This document shows positions 44,531 through 64,000 of a stretch of DNA of 64,000 nucleotides, one piece after another. The number at the start of each line of letters is the position of its first letter. The first letter of the stretch is position 1. The notes under the pieces are model-generated. The model saw only the letters and a list, made by a program, of their open reading frames with translations. It did no database searches and was not told the DNA's origin. This DNA comes from Strigops habroptila. Taxonomy: Eukaryota > Chordata > Aves > Psittaciformes > Psittacidae. A program made the position numbers and the translations under genes. Where the stretch lies: contig NC_044301.2 in the NCBI RefSeq assembly GCF_004027225.2, forward strand, positions 25,931,992-25,995,991, given 5' to 3'.

Positions 44531-47500
44531 AGAGGGATAATCGGGTTTACTGGACTGTGTGGATCAGATGGCCTGGCACATCAGTCCCACAGAAGTATAA
44601 GGCTCTAGTAGATACCGGTGCACAGTGTACTCTGATGCCATCAAGGTATCAAGGGGTGAAACCCATTTCTATTTCTGGAGTGACAGGAGGATCCCAAGCG
44701 TTAACTATGCTGGAAGCTGAAATCAGCCTGACTGGGAGGAAGTGGCAAAAGCACCCCATTGTAACTGGTCCAGGGGCTCCATGCATCCTTGGCATAGACT
44801 ATCTCAGGAAAGGGTATTTCAAAGACCCAAAAGGGTATAGATGGGCTTTTGGTATCGCTGCCTTGGAGACAGAGGAAATTAAGCAGCTGTCCACCTTACC
44901 CGGTCTCTCAGAGGATCCTTCTGTTGTGGGGTTGCTGAAGGTCGAAGAACAACAAGTGCCAATTGCGACCACAACAGTGCACCGGCGGCAATATCGCACC
45001 AACCGAGACCCCTTGATTCCCATCCATAAACTGATCCGCAGACTGGAGAGCCAAGGAGTGATCAGCAGGACCCGCTCACCCTTTAATAGCCCCATATGGC
45101 CAGTGCAAAAGTCTAATGGAGAGTGGAGATTAACAGTAGACTATCGTGGCCTGAACGAAGTCACACCACCATTGAGTGCTGCCGTACCGGACATGTTAGA
45201 ACTTCACTATGAACTGGAGTCAAAGGCAGCCAAGTGGTATGCCACAATTGACATCGCCAATGCATTTTTCTCAATCCCTTTGGCAGCAGAATGCAGGCCA
45301 CAGTTTGCTTTCACTTGGAGGGGCGTCCAGTACACTTGGAACCGACTGCCCCAGGGGTGGAAACACAGCCCTACCATCTGCCATGGATTGATCCAGACTG
45401 CACTGGAACAGGGGCAAGCTCCAGAACACCTGCAATACATTGATGACATCATCGTGTGGGGTGATACAGCGGAAGAAGTTTTTGAGAAAGGGAGGAAAAT
45501 AATCCAAATCCTGCTGAAGGCCGGTTTTGCCATAAAACGGAATAAGGTCAAGGGACCTGCACAGGAGATTCAATTTTTGGGAATAAAATGGCAAGATGGA
45601 CGCCGCCAGATCCCCACAGACGTGATCAACAAGATAACAGCAATGTCTCCACCAACTAACAAGAAAGAAACACAAGCTTTCTTAGGTGTTGTGGGGTTCT
45701 GGAGAATGCACATCCCAAATTACAGTCTGATTGTAAGCCCTCTCTACCACGTGACCCGGAAGAAGAATGATTTCAAATGGGGCCCTGAGCAACAACAAGC
45801 CTTTGAACAAATTAAACAAGAAATAGTTCATGCAGTAGGCCTTGGACCAGTCCGGGCCGGGCCAGATGTGAAAAATGTGCTCTATACCGCAGCTGGGGAG
45901 AATGGTCCTACCTGGAGCCTCTGGCAGAAAGCTCCAGGGGAGACTCGAGGTCGACCCCTTGGCTTTTGGAGTCGGGGATATAAAGGATCCGAGGCCAGCT
46001 ACACTCCCACTGAAAAAGAGATACTGGCAGCCTATGAAGGGGTTCGAGCTGCCTCAGAAGTGATTGGAACTGAAGCGCAGCTCCTCCTGGCACCCCGGTT
46101 GCCTGTGCTGGGCTGGATGTTCAAAGGCAGGGTCTCCTCTACACATCATGCAACTGATGCTACATGGAGTAAGTGGGCCGCACTAATTACACAACGAGCT
46201 CGAATAGGAAATCCCAGTCGTCCAGGAATTCTAGAAGTCATCATGGACTGGCCAGAGGGCAAAGATTTTGGGATGTCACCAGAAGAGGAGGTGACGCGTG
46301 CTGAAGAGGCCCCACCATAGAATGAACTGTCAGAGAGTGAAAAGCAATATGCCTTGTTTACTGATGGGTCCTGCTGTATTGTGGGAAAGCATCGGAGATG
46401 GAAGGCAGCTGTGTGGAGTCCCCTGGGACAAGTTGCAGAAACTGCTGAGGGAGAGGGTGAATCAAGTCAATTTGCAGAGGTGAAAGCCATCCAGCTGGCC
46501 TTGGACATTGCTGAACGAGAAAAATGGCCAGTACTTTATCTCTATACTGACTCATGGATGGTGGCAAATGCCCTGTGGGGGTGGTTGCAGCAATGGAAGC
46601 AGAGCAACTGGCAACGCAGAAGTAAACCCATCTGGGCTGCTGCACTGTGGCAAGATATCGCTGCCCGGGTGCAGAACCTGGTGGTGAAGGTACGCCACGT
46701 AGATGCTCATGTACCCAAGAGTCGGGCCACTGAGGAACACCAGAATAACCAGCAAGTGGATAAAGCTGCTAAGATTAAAGTGGCTCAGATGGACTTGGAT
46801 TGGCAACATAAGGGTGAATTATTTTTAGCCCGGTGGGCCCATGACACCTCAGGCCATCAAGGCAGAGATGCAACATATAGATGGGCTCGTGATCGAGGGG
46901 TGGACTTAACGATGGACACTATTGCCCAGGTTATTCACGAATGTGAAACATGTGCTGCAATTAAACAAGCCAAGCGGTTAAAGCCTCTCTGGTATGGAGG
47001 ACGATGGCTGAAGTACAAATATGGGGAGGCCTGGCAGATTGACTATATCACACTCCCACCAACCCGCCAGGGCAAGCGCTATGTGCTTACCATGGTGGAA
47101 GCAACCACCGGCTGGCTGGAAACATACGCTGTGTCCCATGCCACTGCCCGGAACACTATCCTGGGCCTTGAGAAACAAGTCTTGTGGCGACACGGCACCC
47201 CAGAGAGAATTGAGTCAGACAATGGGACTCATTTCCGGAACAACCTCATAGACACTTGGGCCAAAGAGCATGGCATTGAGTGGGTATATCACATCCCCTA
47301 CCATGCACCAGCCTCTGGGAAAATCGAACGGTACAATGGGCTGTTAAAAACTACACTGAGAGCAATGGGTGGTGGGACTTTCAAACACTGGGATACACAT
47401 TTACCAAAAGCCACCTGGTTGGTCAACACTAGGGGATCTGCCAACAGGGCTGGCCCAGCCCAATCAGAACTTTTACGTACTGTAGAGGGGGATAAAGTTC

Positions 47501-47814
47501 CTGTGGTGCACATAAAGAATTTGTTGGGGAAGACAGTCTGGGTTATTCCTGCTTCAGGTAAAGGCAAACCCACTCGTGGGGTTGCTTTTGCTCAGGGACC
47601 TGGATATACTTGGTGGGTAATGCGGGAAGATGGGGAAGTCCGATGTGTACCTCAAGGGGATTTGATTTTGGGGGGAAAACAGCCAATGAACTCAATTGTA
47701 CGCTGTTGCCTGCTCTATAACACTTTTATAGCCCACCAGCTAGATATCTTCAGGTCACCAGCCATTGACCCTGACTTCCCTCCGATCATCACCTCAACAA
47801 AGAATGAATTTTGA
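44503..47814 (+). pseudogene. pol: Copy C pol: protease-RT-RNase H-integrase with one internal UAG
   Basis: Pol continues the gag frame after UAG. In order: aspartic protease (DTG at 44611), reverse transcriptase (YIDD at 45436-45447), RNase H (FTDGS, Asp at 46363, then YTDS and DAHVPKS), and integrase. Integrase has an HHCC zinc site (His 46840 and 46855, Cys 46942 and 46951) and the catalytic triad Asp 47041, Asp 47218 and Glu 47326, a D,D-35-E spacing. All key residues are present. The only defect is an in-frame UAG at 46318-46320 between RT and RNase H, so the frame splits into 605 and 497 codons. The same UAG occurs in old copy A but is TAT in copy B. It may be tolerated by read-through or by supply from another copy, or it may simply be inactivating. 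Confidence 0.92.
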
Positions 47815-48117
47815 GGAAACCAGATGAGCTCAGCAGTGACCAGATGAGTTTGGCGGTATCATCAGCAGGCAACAACCCAACACTATGTACCGTCCCTCCT
47901 GCCCTGAAAGACTATTACAAGAGATGGAGCCTGACATCATGGACTGGATGAGTTCAGCAATTTTACAGGGATTGGTCCATGGACTAGGGAACGATATCTT
48001 TCTCTGTGTGTGGGTGTGGGTGTATATATATGTGTATATATGGGACAGGGGTGATGGTGTGCTGAGAGATGTGGGATCTGAGCATGACGTGAATGGTATG
48101 GAATAAGGGGTGGATAC
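47815..48117 (+). other. Copy C 3' untranslated region
   Basis: Holds a GT/TA microsatellite (48004-48043) shared with copies A and B, and a purine-rich AATAAGGGGTGG stretch just before the LTR, the candidate polypurine tract. There is no room for env. Confidence 0.75.
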
Positions 48118-48688
48118 TGTCCTGGGTTCAGCTATAGCAGTCATTTTTTCTCCTGCTTAGTAGCTGGTGCAGTGCTGTGTTTTTTAACTTTCAGCCTGGG
48201 AACAACGCTGATAACACCGATGTTTTTAGTTGTTGCTAAGTAATGTTTATTCCAACCAAGGACTTTCTCAGTCTCATGCTTTGCCAGGGAGGAGGGGAAG
48301 CCGGGAGGAAGCAGAGACAGGACACCTGACCCAAACTAGCCAAAGGGGTATTCCATACCACAGCACGTCATGCCCAGTATATAAACCGGGGGGAGTTACC
48401 CGGAAGGCCCAGATCACTGCTCGGGTCGGGCTGGGTATCGGTCGGCGGGTGGTGAGCAATTGTATCCTCTCCCCTTGTTATTTCACTAATCGTTATTATC
48501 ATTGGTGGTAGCAGTAGTGGTTTTGTGTTATACCTTAGTTGTGGGACTGCTCTTATCTCAACCCGTGGGAGTTGCATTCTTCCCATTCTCCTCCCCATCC
48601 CTCCGGGAGCGGGGGGAGGAAGAAGGGGGGGGGGAGTGAGCGAGCGGCTGTGTGGTTCTGAGTTACCGGCTGGGCTCAAACCACGACA
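48118..48688 (+). repeat. Copy C 3' LTR
   Basis: 571 bp, identical to the 5' LTR except for one base and two fewer G in the G run. It is followed by the ATGCT duplication. Confidence 0.95.
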
Positions 48689-48693
48689 ATGCT
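48689..48693. other. Copy C target-site duplication, right
   Basis: ATGCT, matching 41190-41194. Confidence 0.93.
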
Positions 48694-48829
48694 CCCCATT
48701 ATCTATAAATTGGTCCCAAACCTCTGTAATTTCCACCAATCCATACTAACTGCTGCCATACAAGACCCCACTGTATTTAGGCACCACCACCTATAATAAT
48801 TGGGGTTTATCCAAAGATTCAATTTTAAT

Positions 48830-49132
48830 TTTAGAGAGACGATGATGAGAGACAATGCCAGATTCTTCTAAGAAGTGATAGAACGAGAGACAATGGGCAT
48901 AAATTGAAATACAGGATATTCCATGTAGATACATCACCATAAGGTTGATCAAACATAGGAACAACTTGCCAAGAAAGGTTGTGAGTGGAGCCAGTCCTTG
49001 GAGATCTGCGAAACCCAGGTAGACACAGTCCTGGGAAACTTGCTCTAGTTGACCCTGCTTTGAGCAGGGGGGTTGGACCAGATGATCTCTAGAGGTCCCT
49101 TCTAAGCTCAAACATTCTATGATTCTATGATA
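48830..49132 (+). repeat. CR1 LINE 3' end
   Basis: It has the CR1 3' pattern: GAGACAATGGGCATAAATTG, AGGTTGTGAGTGGAGCC, CAGTCCTGGGAAACTTGCT, GAGCAGGGGGGTTGGACCA, AGAGGTCCCTTC, and terminal ATTCTATGATTCTATGAT. The start is approximate. Confidence 0.85.
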
Positions 49133-50464
49133 TTAGACCTTGCAAGCCACACTGCTAGCAGGACCTAAGAATGACTTTTTCACTATTATTCTACAACAGT
49201 CCTGACAAAAACAAGATACCCAGGTAGCACTCACAATAGGAAAATGGCCACTTCTGAAATTTCTGATTAATACTGCAAATTCTTTTGCTGCTTCGGAGTA
49301 AAATTCTAGCACTAAACTTACACCAAATGTAATTATCTTCAACTGCATTTACTACAACAAAATGAACAAGAAAAACTTTCTTCTTAGACCATATAGATTT
49401 ACTATAAATTACTCTGATCTATACAGCAGACATTTTAAAGATGAAAACACATCTATTTAATTTCATAAGTCTGAATATTATCTGGTGAGATACTGTTCTT
49501 CCACTGTAAAAAAATGGTTTAACACTGGTTTAATACTTTAGAGATCATGGCATGATATCCCTGTCATTTTGTTTTCAGATGAGAACTGATAATCTGAAGA
49601 TCCCTCACTCTCCTGAGAGAAACTACAACACCATTTCAATAAACCATTAATAACTGAAGTCCCTGAATTGTCTTAATCCATTAAGACATTCTTTTGGGTA
49701 TTCAAAACTCTTATCTCAATCAGACAAGCTCAGCTAGAGTGCCATGAAATCAGACTGGGTCTGTATCCTCCCTTGGCATACAGCACATACTTATAGTTTA
49801 CTTTAACAGGAAGTTATGATGATGGCAAATTAAGAAGAGAACATGTACCTTTGATGAAGAACACCAGTATAGCCAACAGCTAAATATTGAGGCAAACTAG
49901 GTCACATTTCAAGAACAAACACATAAGGCCATATTTTGATACCCATTATTGCAAGTAACTTACATGTAGACATTTACTAGAATTTCCAAGTTCACAAGAA
50001 CAAAACAAGTGCCTTCATTCAACAAATTCATGGCTACCAGCCTTGGCTCCAATTCCTTACTGGAAAGGCACAATTGCAATACCTAAGACCAGGAAAAAAT
50101 GGTTATTTCTATTGTCATATTAATTATTGGAGAGTAAAATGTAGTAGAAATTATGAAAGAAGGTTATTTGCATGCTTAGTGTTATAATCTCTCTAAGTCC
50201 TCTCTGCAAAATCTTTTTCTTGATATATGATGGATGTATATAAAGTTTGCAAGACGTGCATAAAACTCATTTGACAACATGGCTGCTAATATTTTCCTAT
50301 GTTAATTTTTCTGATAACTACATAGTTCCACAATGAATCCATCTACTTATGGATGATGTACTCATACATATCTTACCAGGACACCACAGATGACTTGAAA
50401 ATAAAAACCAATTAATAAAATGAAAGACAAAATAGCTTTGAAAATATCTGGTATTTCTTAAAAA
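49133..50464. other. Unassigned sequence downstream of DUS2
   Basis: AT-rich with no recognised gene. It probably covers the end of DUS2 transcription and intergenic DNA. Confidence 0.5.
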
Positions 50465-50470
50465 TTTATT
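50465..50470 (-). terminator. Candidate DUS2 polyadenylation signal
   Basis: TTTATT on the plus strand is AATAAA on the minus strand, about 190 nt after the DUS2 stop. Other AT-rich hexamers nearby could also serve. Confidence 0.35.
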
Positions 50471-50656
50471 ATTTAGGATAATATTCTCAATGATGTTCTT
50501 TCTTTAAAATCAAGTTGCTAATTTATCGTGTCTGAAAGGCACCATGGAGACTGTGAGTGGTGAGCAGTAAACATTGGCATTTTTCACAACTGGGGAATTT
50601 ACCTGTCTCTGAGAGAATCCAAATGAAATGTGAACAGCAAGATATACAAACAGGAG

Positions 50657-59809
<9,153 letters not shown>

Positions 59810-59829
59810 CTGAGGGATAAGAGAGAATG

Positions 59830-61157
59830 ACATGATTTTAGTTCAAAGAAAAAGGAATAACTATCATGCAACCACTGTAAAAAACAAATACTGGAAATCT
59901 TTTACCAGAGGGCTATGATTCCTGTATTTCAGCAGCTCCCAAAATGCATAATCATTTAACATATAATTCAAGCAAAGAACTACATATCATGGCAAAAATA
60001 AGAATCCATTTCCAATACTTCCTTGAAACTACAGATGACAAATTTTCTCGAACCAGGTAACACAGTATTTGTAGTAGGAGAATATTTTCCAACAGGTTTT
60101 TAATTTTAGACTGACATTTGAAAAGGACAGTAAACACTTGATTAGCAAGTCCTCTCTAATGACTACTCTGTAAATTGTAATTAAAATGCATTTTAATAGG
60201 ATCACTTCTGAAACCAATGTAACATACAATCACACATCTATAAATATTCCTCTCGTGTCTTAAAGTTAAGTAGTATCTAAAAAATTCCAATGATATTTGT
60301 ACATGAGCAGTGAATCAAAAGATACAGGGGAAAAAGTATATCTTCAAAGTATATCTTCACAGAGTATATCTTCACAAAGTATATATTCACAAAGTATATC
60401 TTCACAGTATATCTTCAAAGAGGCAAGATGCTGTTAAAAGGCAGAAAGAAATTTGGCACACTGCTGGATTAGCCTATCTTATGCAGCTTTGTGGAAAGTG
60501 AGAATGAAAAAGAGATAAGGCAAATTTTCTTTTCAAAAGCTGGAGAACGATCTGTGGCTCATCACAAAACCAGCACATTAGACTTTGAGAAACGTAACAT
60601 CTACCAGCTGGCATGGACAGAGAGACAGAAGCTCACCTGCTGTTCTGATGGATGATATGTTATGTAAAAGCAGCTTGAAACAAGAAGGGAGAGGCTCTAG
60701 GATAGTTGTAGAAAGTAAAAAGGAGATGTGCCAGTTCTCTCATTTAGTATTTCAGAACCAAAATTATTTTAAGAGTTAGTGATTTTTTTCACACAGGCTT
60801 AATTTCTTCATTTAATCATTTTAAGTGCACATGTAAATGACTTTTGAACAATAGCTAGCTCAGAGTTCATCCATCTACAGAAATATCTATTCAGGTCATA
60901 TGAAATTATGGTATCTAGGCAGGTAATTAAATAAACAATTGCAAAATGGCCAGTCATTAAAAGAGAAGGCACAACATCTCCTGGAGGTTTAAAAATATAG
61001 GGAATTCAACTGGGGAAAAAAACATCAGTAAGGAAGCTACATCAGCTGTAAAAAGAAAAAACAAAACCAAAACCACACTGTATTTTCACTATGTTCTTAA
61101 TTAAATTCTCTCAAAATACTGAGAGAACAAAATGTAACAGCTTTAGCAATATAATAG
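59830..61157. other. DUS2 intron sequence
   Basis: No exon found on the minus strand. It holds a short tandem repeat (60332-60422) and otherwise AT-rich DNA. Confidence 0.55.
60332..60422 (+). repeat. Short tandem repeat of a GTATATCTTCACA unit
   Basis: About six units of 13-17 bp (AGTATATCTTCACAA and variants) lie in direct tandem with no unique spacers, so this is a minisatellite in the DUS2 intron. Confidence 0.85.
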
Positions 61158-61712
61158 TGTTGTGGTTTAAGCCCAGCTGGTAACTCGGAACCACGCAGCC
61201 ACTCGCTCACTCCCCTGCTTCTTCCTCCCCCCACTCCCGGAGGGATGGGGAAGAGAATCAAAAGAATGCAACTCCCATGAGTTGAGATAAGAGCAGTCCA
61301 GTAACGAAGGTATAATACAAAACTACTACTGCTACCACCAATAATAATAATGATTAGTGAAATAACAAGGGGAAAGGATACAATTGCTCACGACCAACTG
61401 ATACTTAGCCCCACCCGAGCAGTGATCTGGGCCTTCCGGTAACTCCCCCCAGTTTATATACTGGGCATGACGTGCTCTGGTATGGAATACCCCTTTGGCC
61501 AGTTTGGGTCAGGTGTCCTGTCTCTGTTTCCTCCCAGCTTCCCCTCCTCCCTGGCAGAGCATGAGACTGAGAAAGTCCTTGGTTGGAGTAAACATTACTT
61601 AGCAACAACTAAAAACATTGGTGTTATCAGCATTGTTCCCAGGCTGAAAGTCAAAAACACAGCACTGCGCCAGCTACTAAGGAGGAGAAAAATGACTGCT
61701 GTAGCTGAACCC
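61158..61712 (-). repeat. Family 1 solo LTR, likely in a DUS2 intron
   Basis: About 555 bp. On the minus strand the outermost U3 bases (TGTCC) are lost at 61713, while the U5 end (complement of TGTTGTGG) is intact. The TATA box region is TATATAAA-like. Confidence 0.88.
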
Positions 61713-63021
61713 ATTTCATGCCTAAGATTTTGCTGCCTATTAACATCTTAAATTGAAAAGAACAATTCCAGATTTTTGAACATCAAATTTCCTGCTCTTC
61801 TGAAGAAGGAAACAAAATGTCATGGTTGTAGAGGGGAAGGGAAGCTTCTAGGAATCATTTAAAACTGCCTCTCATTCCTATGAGAAATACTTTTGCCAGA
61901 TTTACTTCTAGCCTGCTAACTATTTTCCTCTCAGTTCCCACTCCTACTTCCTCCAGACTTCATAACCCCATACTTCATAAATTACAATTTAATTCTGGAT
62001 GGTATCGCCCACCTTACCTAATTCATAGAACACCATGTAGGCCTCAAAAAATTGGTTTCTGGTTCTAGTTCTGTATTGTTAGCTGACTTTCTGCAGTTAA
62101 CACCTGATTCTGCGCTCTCTTTTGAAAAATCGAGACTGATACCAATCTTCACCAAGAATGTTTTGAGATCAAGATTAGATCACTTGTACTTTTGCTTTTC
62201 CTATCAGCTAATGAAAGAGAGAGTAATAGGTCCAGTCTATTGCACTTAAACTCTTGCTTTGGCACAATTAATAATTCTTCCAGGTGCCGAATGGTCAGTT
62301 TATACAGCTTCGCTAACAACATGGCTCTTACACCAAGAGATTCTTACATTTGGCAAAAGGTTAACACTCCACCATGGTTATAACTTTGATGACATGCCCT
62401 TCTAATGACATGTCCTCAGAGAATGAAATGATGCAGAACAACCTGTTTTCATGTCTGAGCTTACAAAGAATAGTAGCTAACCTAGCCTGCAAAGCTGAAT
62501 GGTGTTAGCACAATAAGAGGAAGGACTCAAAGACTGATTCAGCATCCATTTTAGACAGAAGGAAAAGGCAGGAACTGCAGGGATCAGAAAGAGATTTACT
62601 ATGGTTCAGAAGAGTCATGCAGATGAGTGAAGAGAGGCTGGTCTCTTCAAAATACTGACCTACAAAGAAACCTTAAACCAAAACACACTCAAAAGTCACA
62701 TGGAAAAAGGCAGAGCAATGCTTTTGGTATTTTTGTTTTGTTTAGATCTGCATACTTGTAATAATACAAGAAATAAAGTATAACTACCTTGAAACATTCA
62801 CCACTGTGTATCATGATTCAGTTATTACCAAGAGGTAAATTGTAAACAAGAATTGCCCTCAGGAACTCTGAAGGAGGATACAGTAAGTGACTAAAAGCTA
62901 AGCGGAACCAAAACAAAAGTTCACAGTCAACTCATCTGAACTATGAAGAATCAGGGCTTAAGCAGGAAGAAAATCAAAGAACAAAATTTTCCTGGAAAAC
63001 CTGAGCAATGCTGAACCGTGT
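61713..63021. other. Unassigned sequence, probably DUS2 intron
   Basis: No exon or repeat recognised. Confidence 0.5.
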
Positions 63022-63039
63022 TGTCCTGGGTGTCCTGGG
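63022..63039 (+). repeat. Nine-base tandem duplication at an LTR tip
   Basis: TGTCCTGGG occurs twice in a row, the second being the true start of the copy D LTR. It may reflect an aberrant integration, or a target that happened to match. Confidence 0.6.
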
Positions 63040-64000
63040 TTCAGCTATAGCAGTCATTTCTCTCCTTCTTAGTAGCTGCTGCAGTGCTGTGTTTTTGACT
63101 TTCAGCCTGGGAACAACGCTGATAACACCAATGTTTATAGATGTTGCTAAGTAATGTTTACTCCAATCAAGGACTTTCTCAGTCTCATGCTTTGCCAGGG
63201 AGGAGGGGAAGCCGGGAGGAAACAGAGACAGGACACCTGACCCAAACTGGCCAAAGGGGTATTCCATACCACAGCACATCATGCCCAGTATATAAAGTGG
63301 AGGGAGGTACCAGGAAGGCCCAGATTGCTGCTTGGGTGCGACTGGGTATCGGACAGCGGGTGGTGAGCAATTGTATCCTCTCCCCTTGTTATTTTCCCTT
63401 ATCATTATTATTATTGATGGTGGTAGTAGTAGTGGTTTTGTATTATACCTTCGTTACTGGACTGCTCTTATCTCAACCCATGGGAGTTACTTTCAAAAGT
63501 TAAGCAGTGTCGGGTTCAAGTCTGGTCTACGGTTAGATGACGATATAGGAGGACCACAAAGAGATTTTCCCCGAGGCTGGACAGTTATGAGTGGCAGGGT
63601 GTGTGGGATAGTATGGGCAAGTACCTAGGCCAGTGGGCCCCTCCAGTGCTTTGGAACTTCACCCCTGAACAAGTGCAACATCCAAAAAAACTAGTAAAAC
63701 GCTTAAACGAGGTGTGCTGTTGTCCTGGTTATACCAGAGAGGGACAAATCATGGCAATGTGCTGTGGCTTGGCCTACGCCTACAGAGCCCTGCTCAACAC
63801 TAACCTTCAAAAGGAAAATAAAGACTCTGGATCTGATGGCAAAGCAACAAACAACGCAGCTACTCCAACTACAAAGCACAGCAGCTACTCCAACCCTGAC
63901 CACAACAGACAACACAGCTACTCCAAGTACAGCAGCTACACCAACCCCAGTGACAAGCACAGCAGCTACTCAAACCCCGACAGCAACAAACAATGCAGCT
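63031..64000 (+). mobile_element. Endogenous retrovirus family 1, copy D (5' part, deleted, runs off the window)
   Basis: Starts with an LTR in plus orientation that keeps U3, TATA (TATATAAA near 63290) and R. At about 63490 it jumps into gag. The end of U5, the primer site and the N-terminal membrane region of Gag are deleted. It continues past the right edge. Confidence 0.88.
63491..64000 (+). pseudogene. gag: Copy D gag fragment
   Basis: Aligns to copy C from about 42378 onward: the basic Arg-rich region (with stops), the conserved WDSMGKYLGQW block, the Cys-Cys region near 63715, and the start of the Ser/Thr/Pro repeat array at the window end. It lacks the start codon and membrane region and is frame-disrupted, so it is not expressed as Gag. 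Confidence 0.85.

Larger units (their letters stand above)
41195..48688 (+). mobile_element. Endogenous retrovirus family 1, copy C (near-intact, young)
   Basis: A complete 7.49-kb provirus with perfect 5-bp target duplications, LTRs of 573 and 571 bp, a tRNA-Lys1,2-type primer site, gag, and pol in the gag frame. The 3' untranslated region is about 300 bp and there is no env. The LTRs differ by one substitution (41359 G against 48282 T) and by the length of one G run (12 against 10), which indicates a very recent insertion. The coding region is open except for the gag UAG and one more in-frame UAG at 46318-46320. Lack of env implies intracellular retrotransposition or help from another env. 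Confidence 0.95.

Noticed and set aside
47815..48117. Env gene in copy C
   Set aside because: Only 303 bp remain between pol and the LTR, holding a microsatellite and the candidate polypurine tract; no membrane glycoprotein frame.
60332..60422. CRISPR-like array
   Set aside because: Units are contiguous with no unique spacers, in a bird intron; this is a minisatellite.

Overview
The window comes from a bird genome. The evidence is several chicken-repeat-1 (CR1) LINEs whose 3' tails end in ATTCTATG-type octamers, avian-looking endogenous retroviruses (ERVs), and eight spliced exons of a vertebrate gene that I recognise as DUS2 (tRNA dihydrouridine synthase 2). There are no bacterial features.

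Layout. 1-1.5 kb is unassigned. 1.53-8.27 kb is ERV family 1 copy A (minus strand, old, decayed). 8.54-14.25 kb is ERV family 2 (minus strand; two LTRs, a tRNA-Ser primer site, a large gag-to-integrase deletion, env remnants). 14.3-30 kb is mostly unassigned. It carries CR1 pieces, including two long, near-identical CR1 copies in inverted orientation at 18.0-19.8 and 21.1-22.5 kb, and an LTR fragment at 28.8 kb. 30.04-38.29 kb is family 1 copy B (minus strand). It is interrupted by a foreign solo LTR in integrase (31.49-32.66 kb) and by a family 1 solo LTR in gag (37.22-37.72 kb). 41.195-48.688 kb is family 1 copy C (plus strand), a nearly intact, very young provirus with a perfect 5-bp target duplication. 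A CR1 tail follows at about 49 kb. DUS2 then occupies 50.66 kb to beyond 59.8 kb on the minus strand, with family 1 solo LTRs at 53.6 and 61.2 kb. Copy D of family 1 starts at 63.03 kb and runs off the right edge.

How the parts work together. Family 1 has LTR, a tRNA-Lys1,2-type primer site, gag, a UAG stop, pro-RT-RNase H-integrase in the same frame as gag, a short 3' untranslated region, and LTR. It has no env. Its Gag is unusual: an N-terminal hydrophobic, probably multi-pass membrane region, then a Ser/Thr/Pro-rich tandem-repeat domain, an acidic run and a capsid-like C-terminal half, with no zinc knuckle. From memory the C-terminal half recalls the chicken ENS-1/ERNI family. Pol is probably made by UAG read-through, because a 6-bp stem-loop follows the gag stop in all three readable copies. 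A second in-frame UAG sits between RT and RNase H in both the oldest and the youngest copy.

The host gene DUS2 shows frame problems: a 2-nt conflict in one exon, an A14 run in the last exon, and a shortened exon. These could be assembly errors or decay. The dense ERV load is compatible with a degenerating chromosome segment, but the sequence alone does not prove that.
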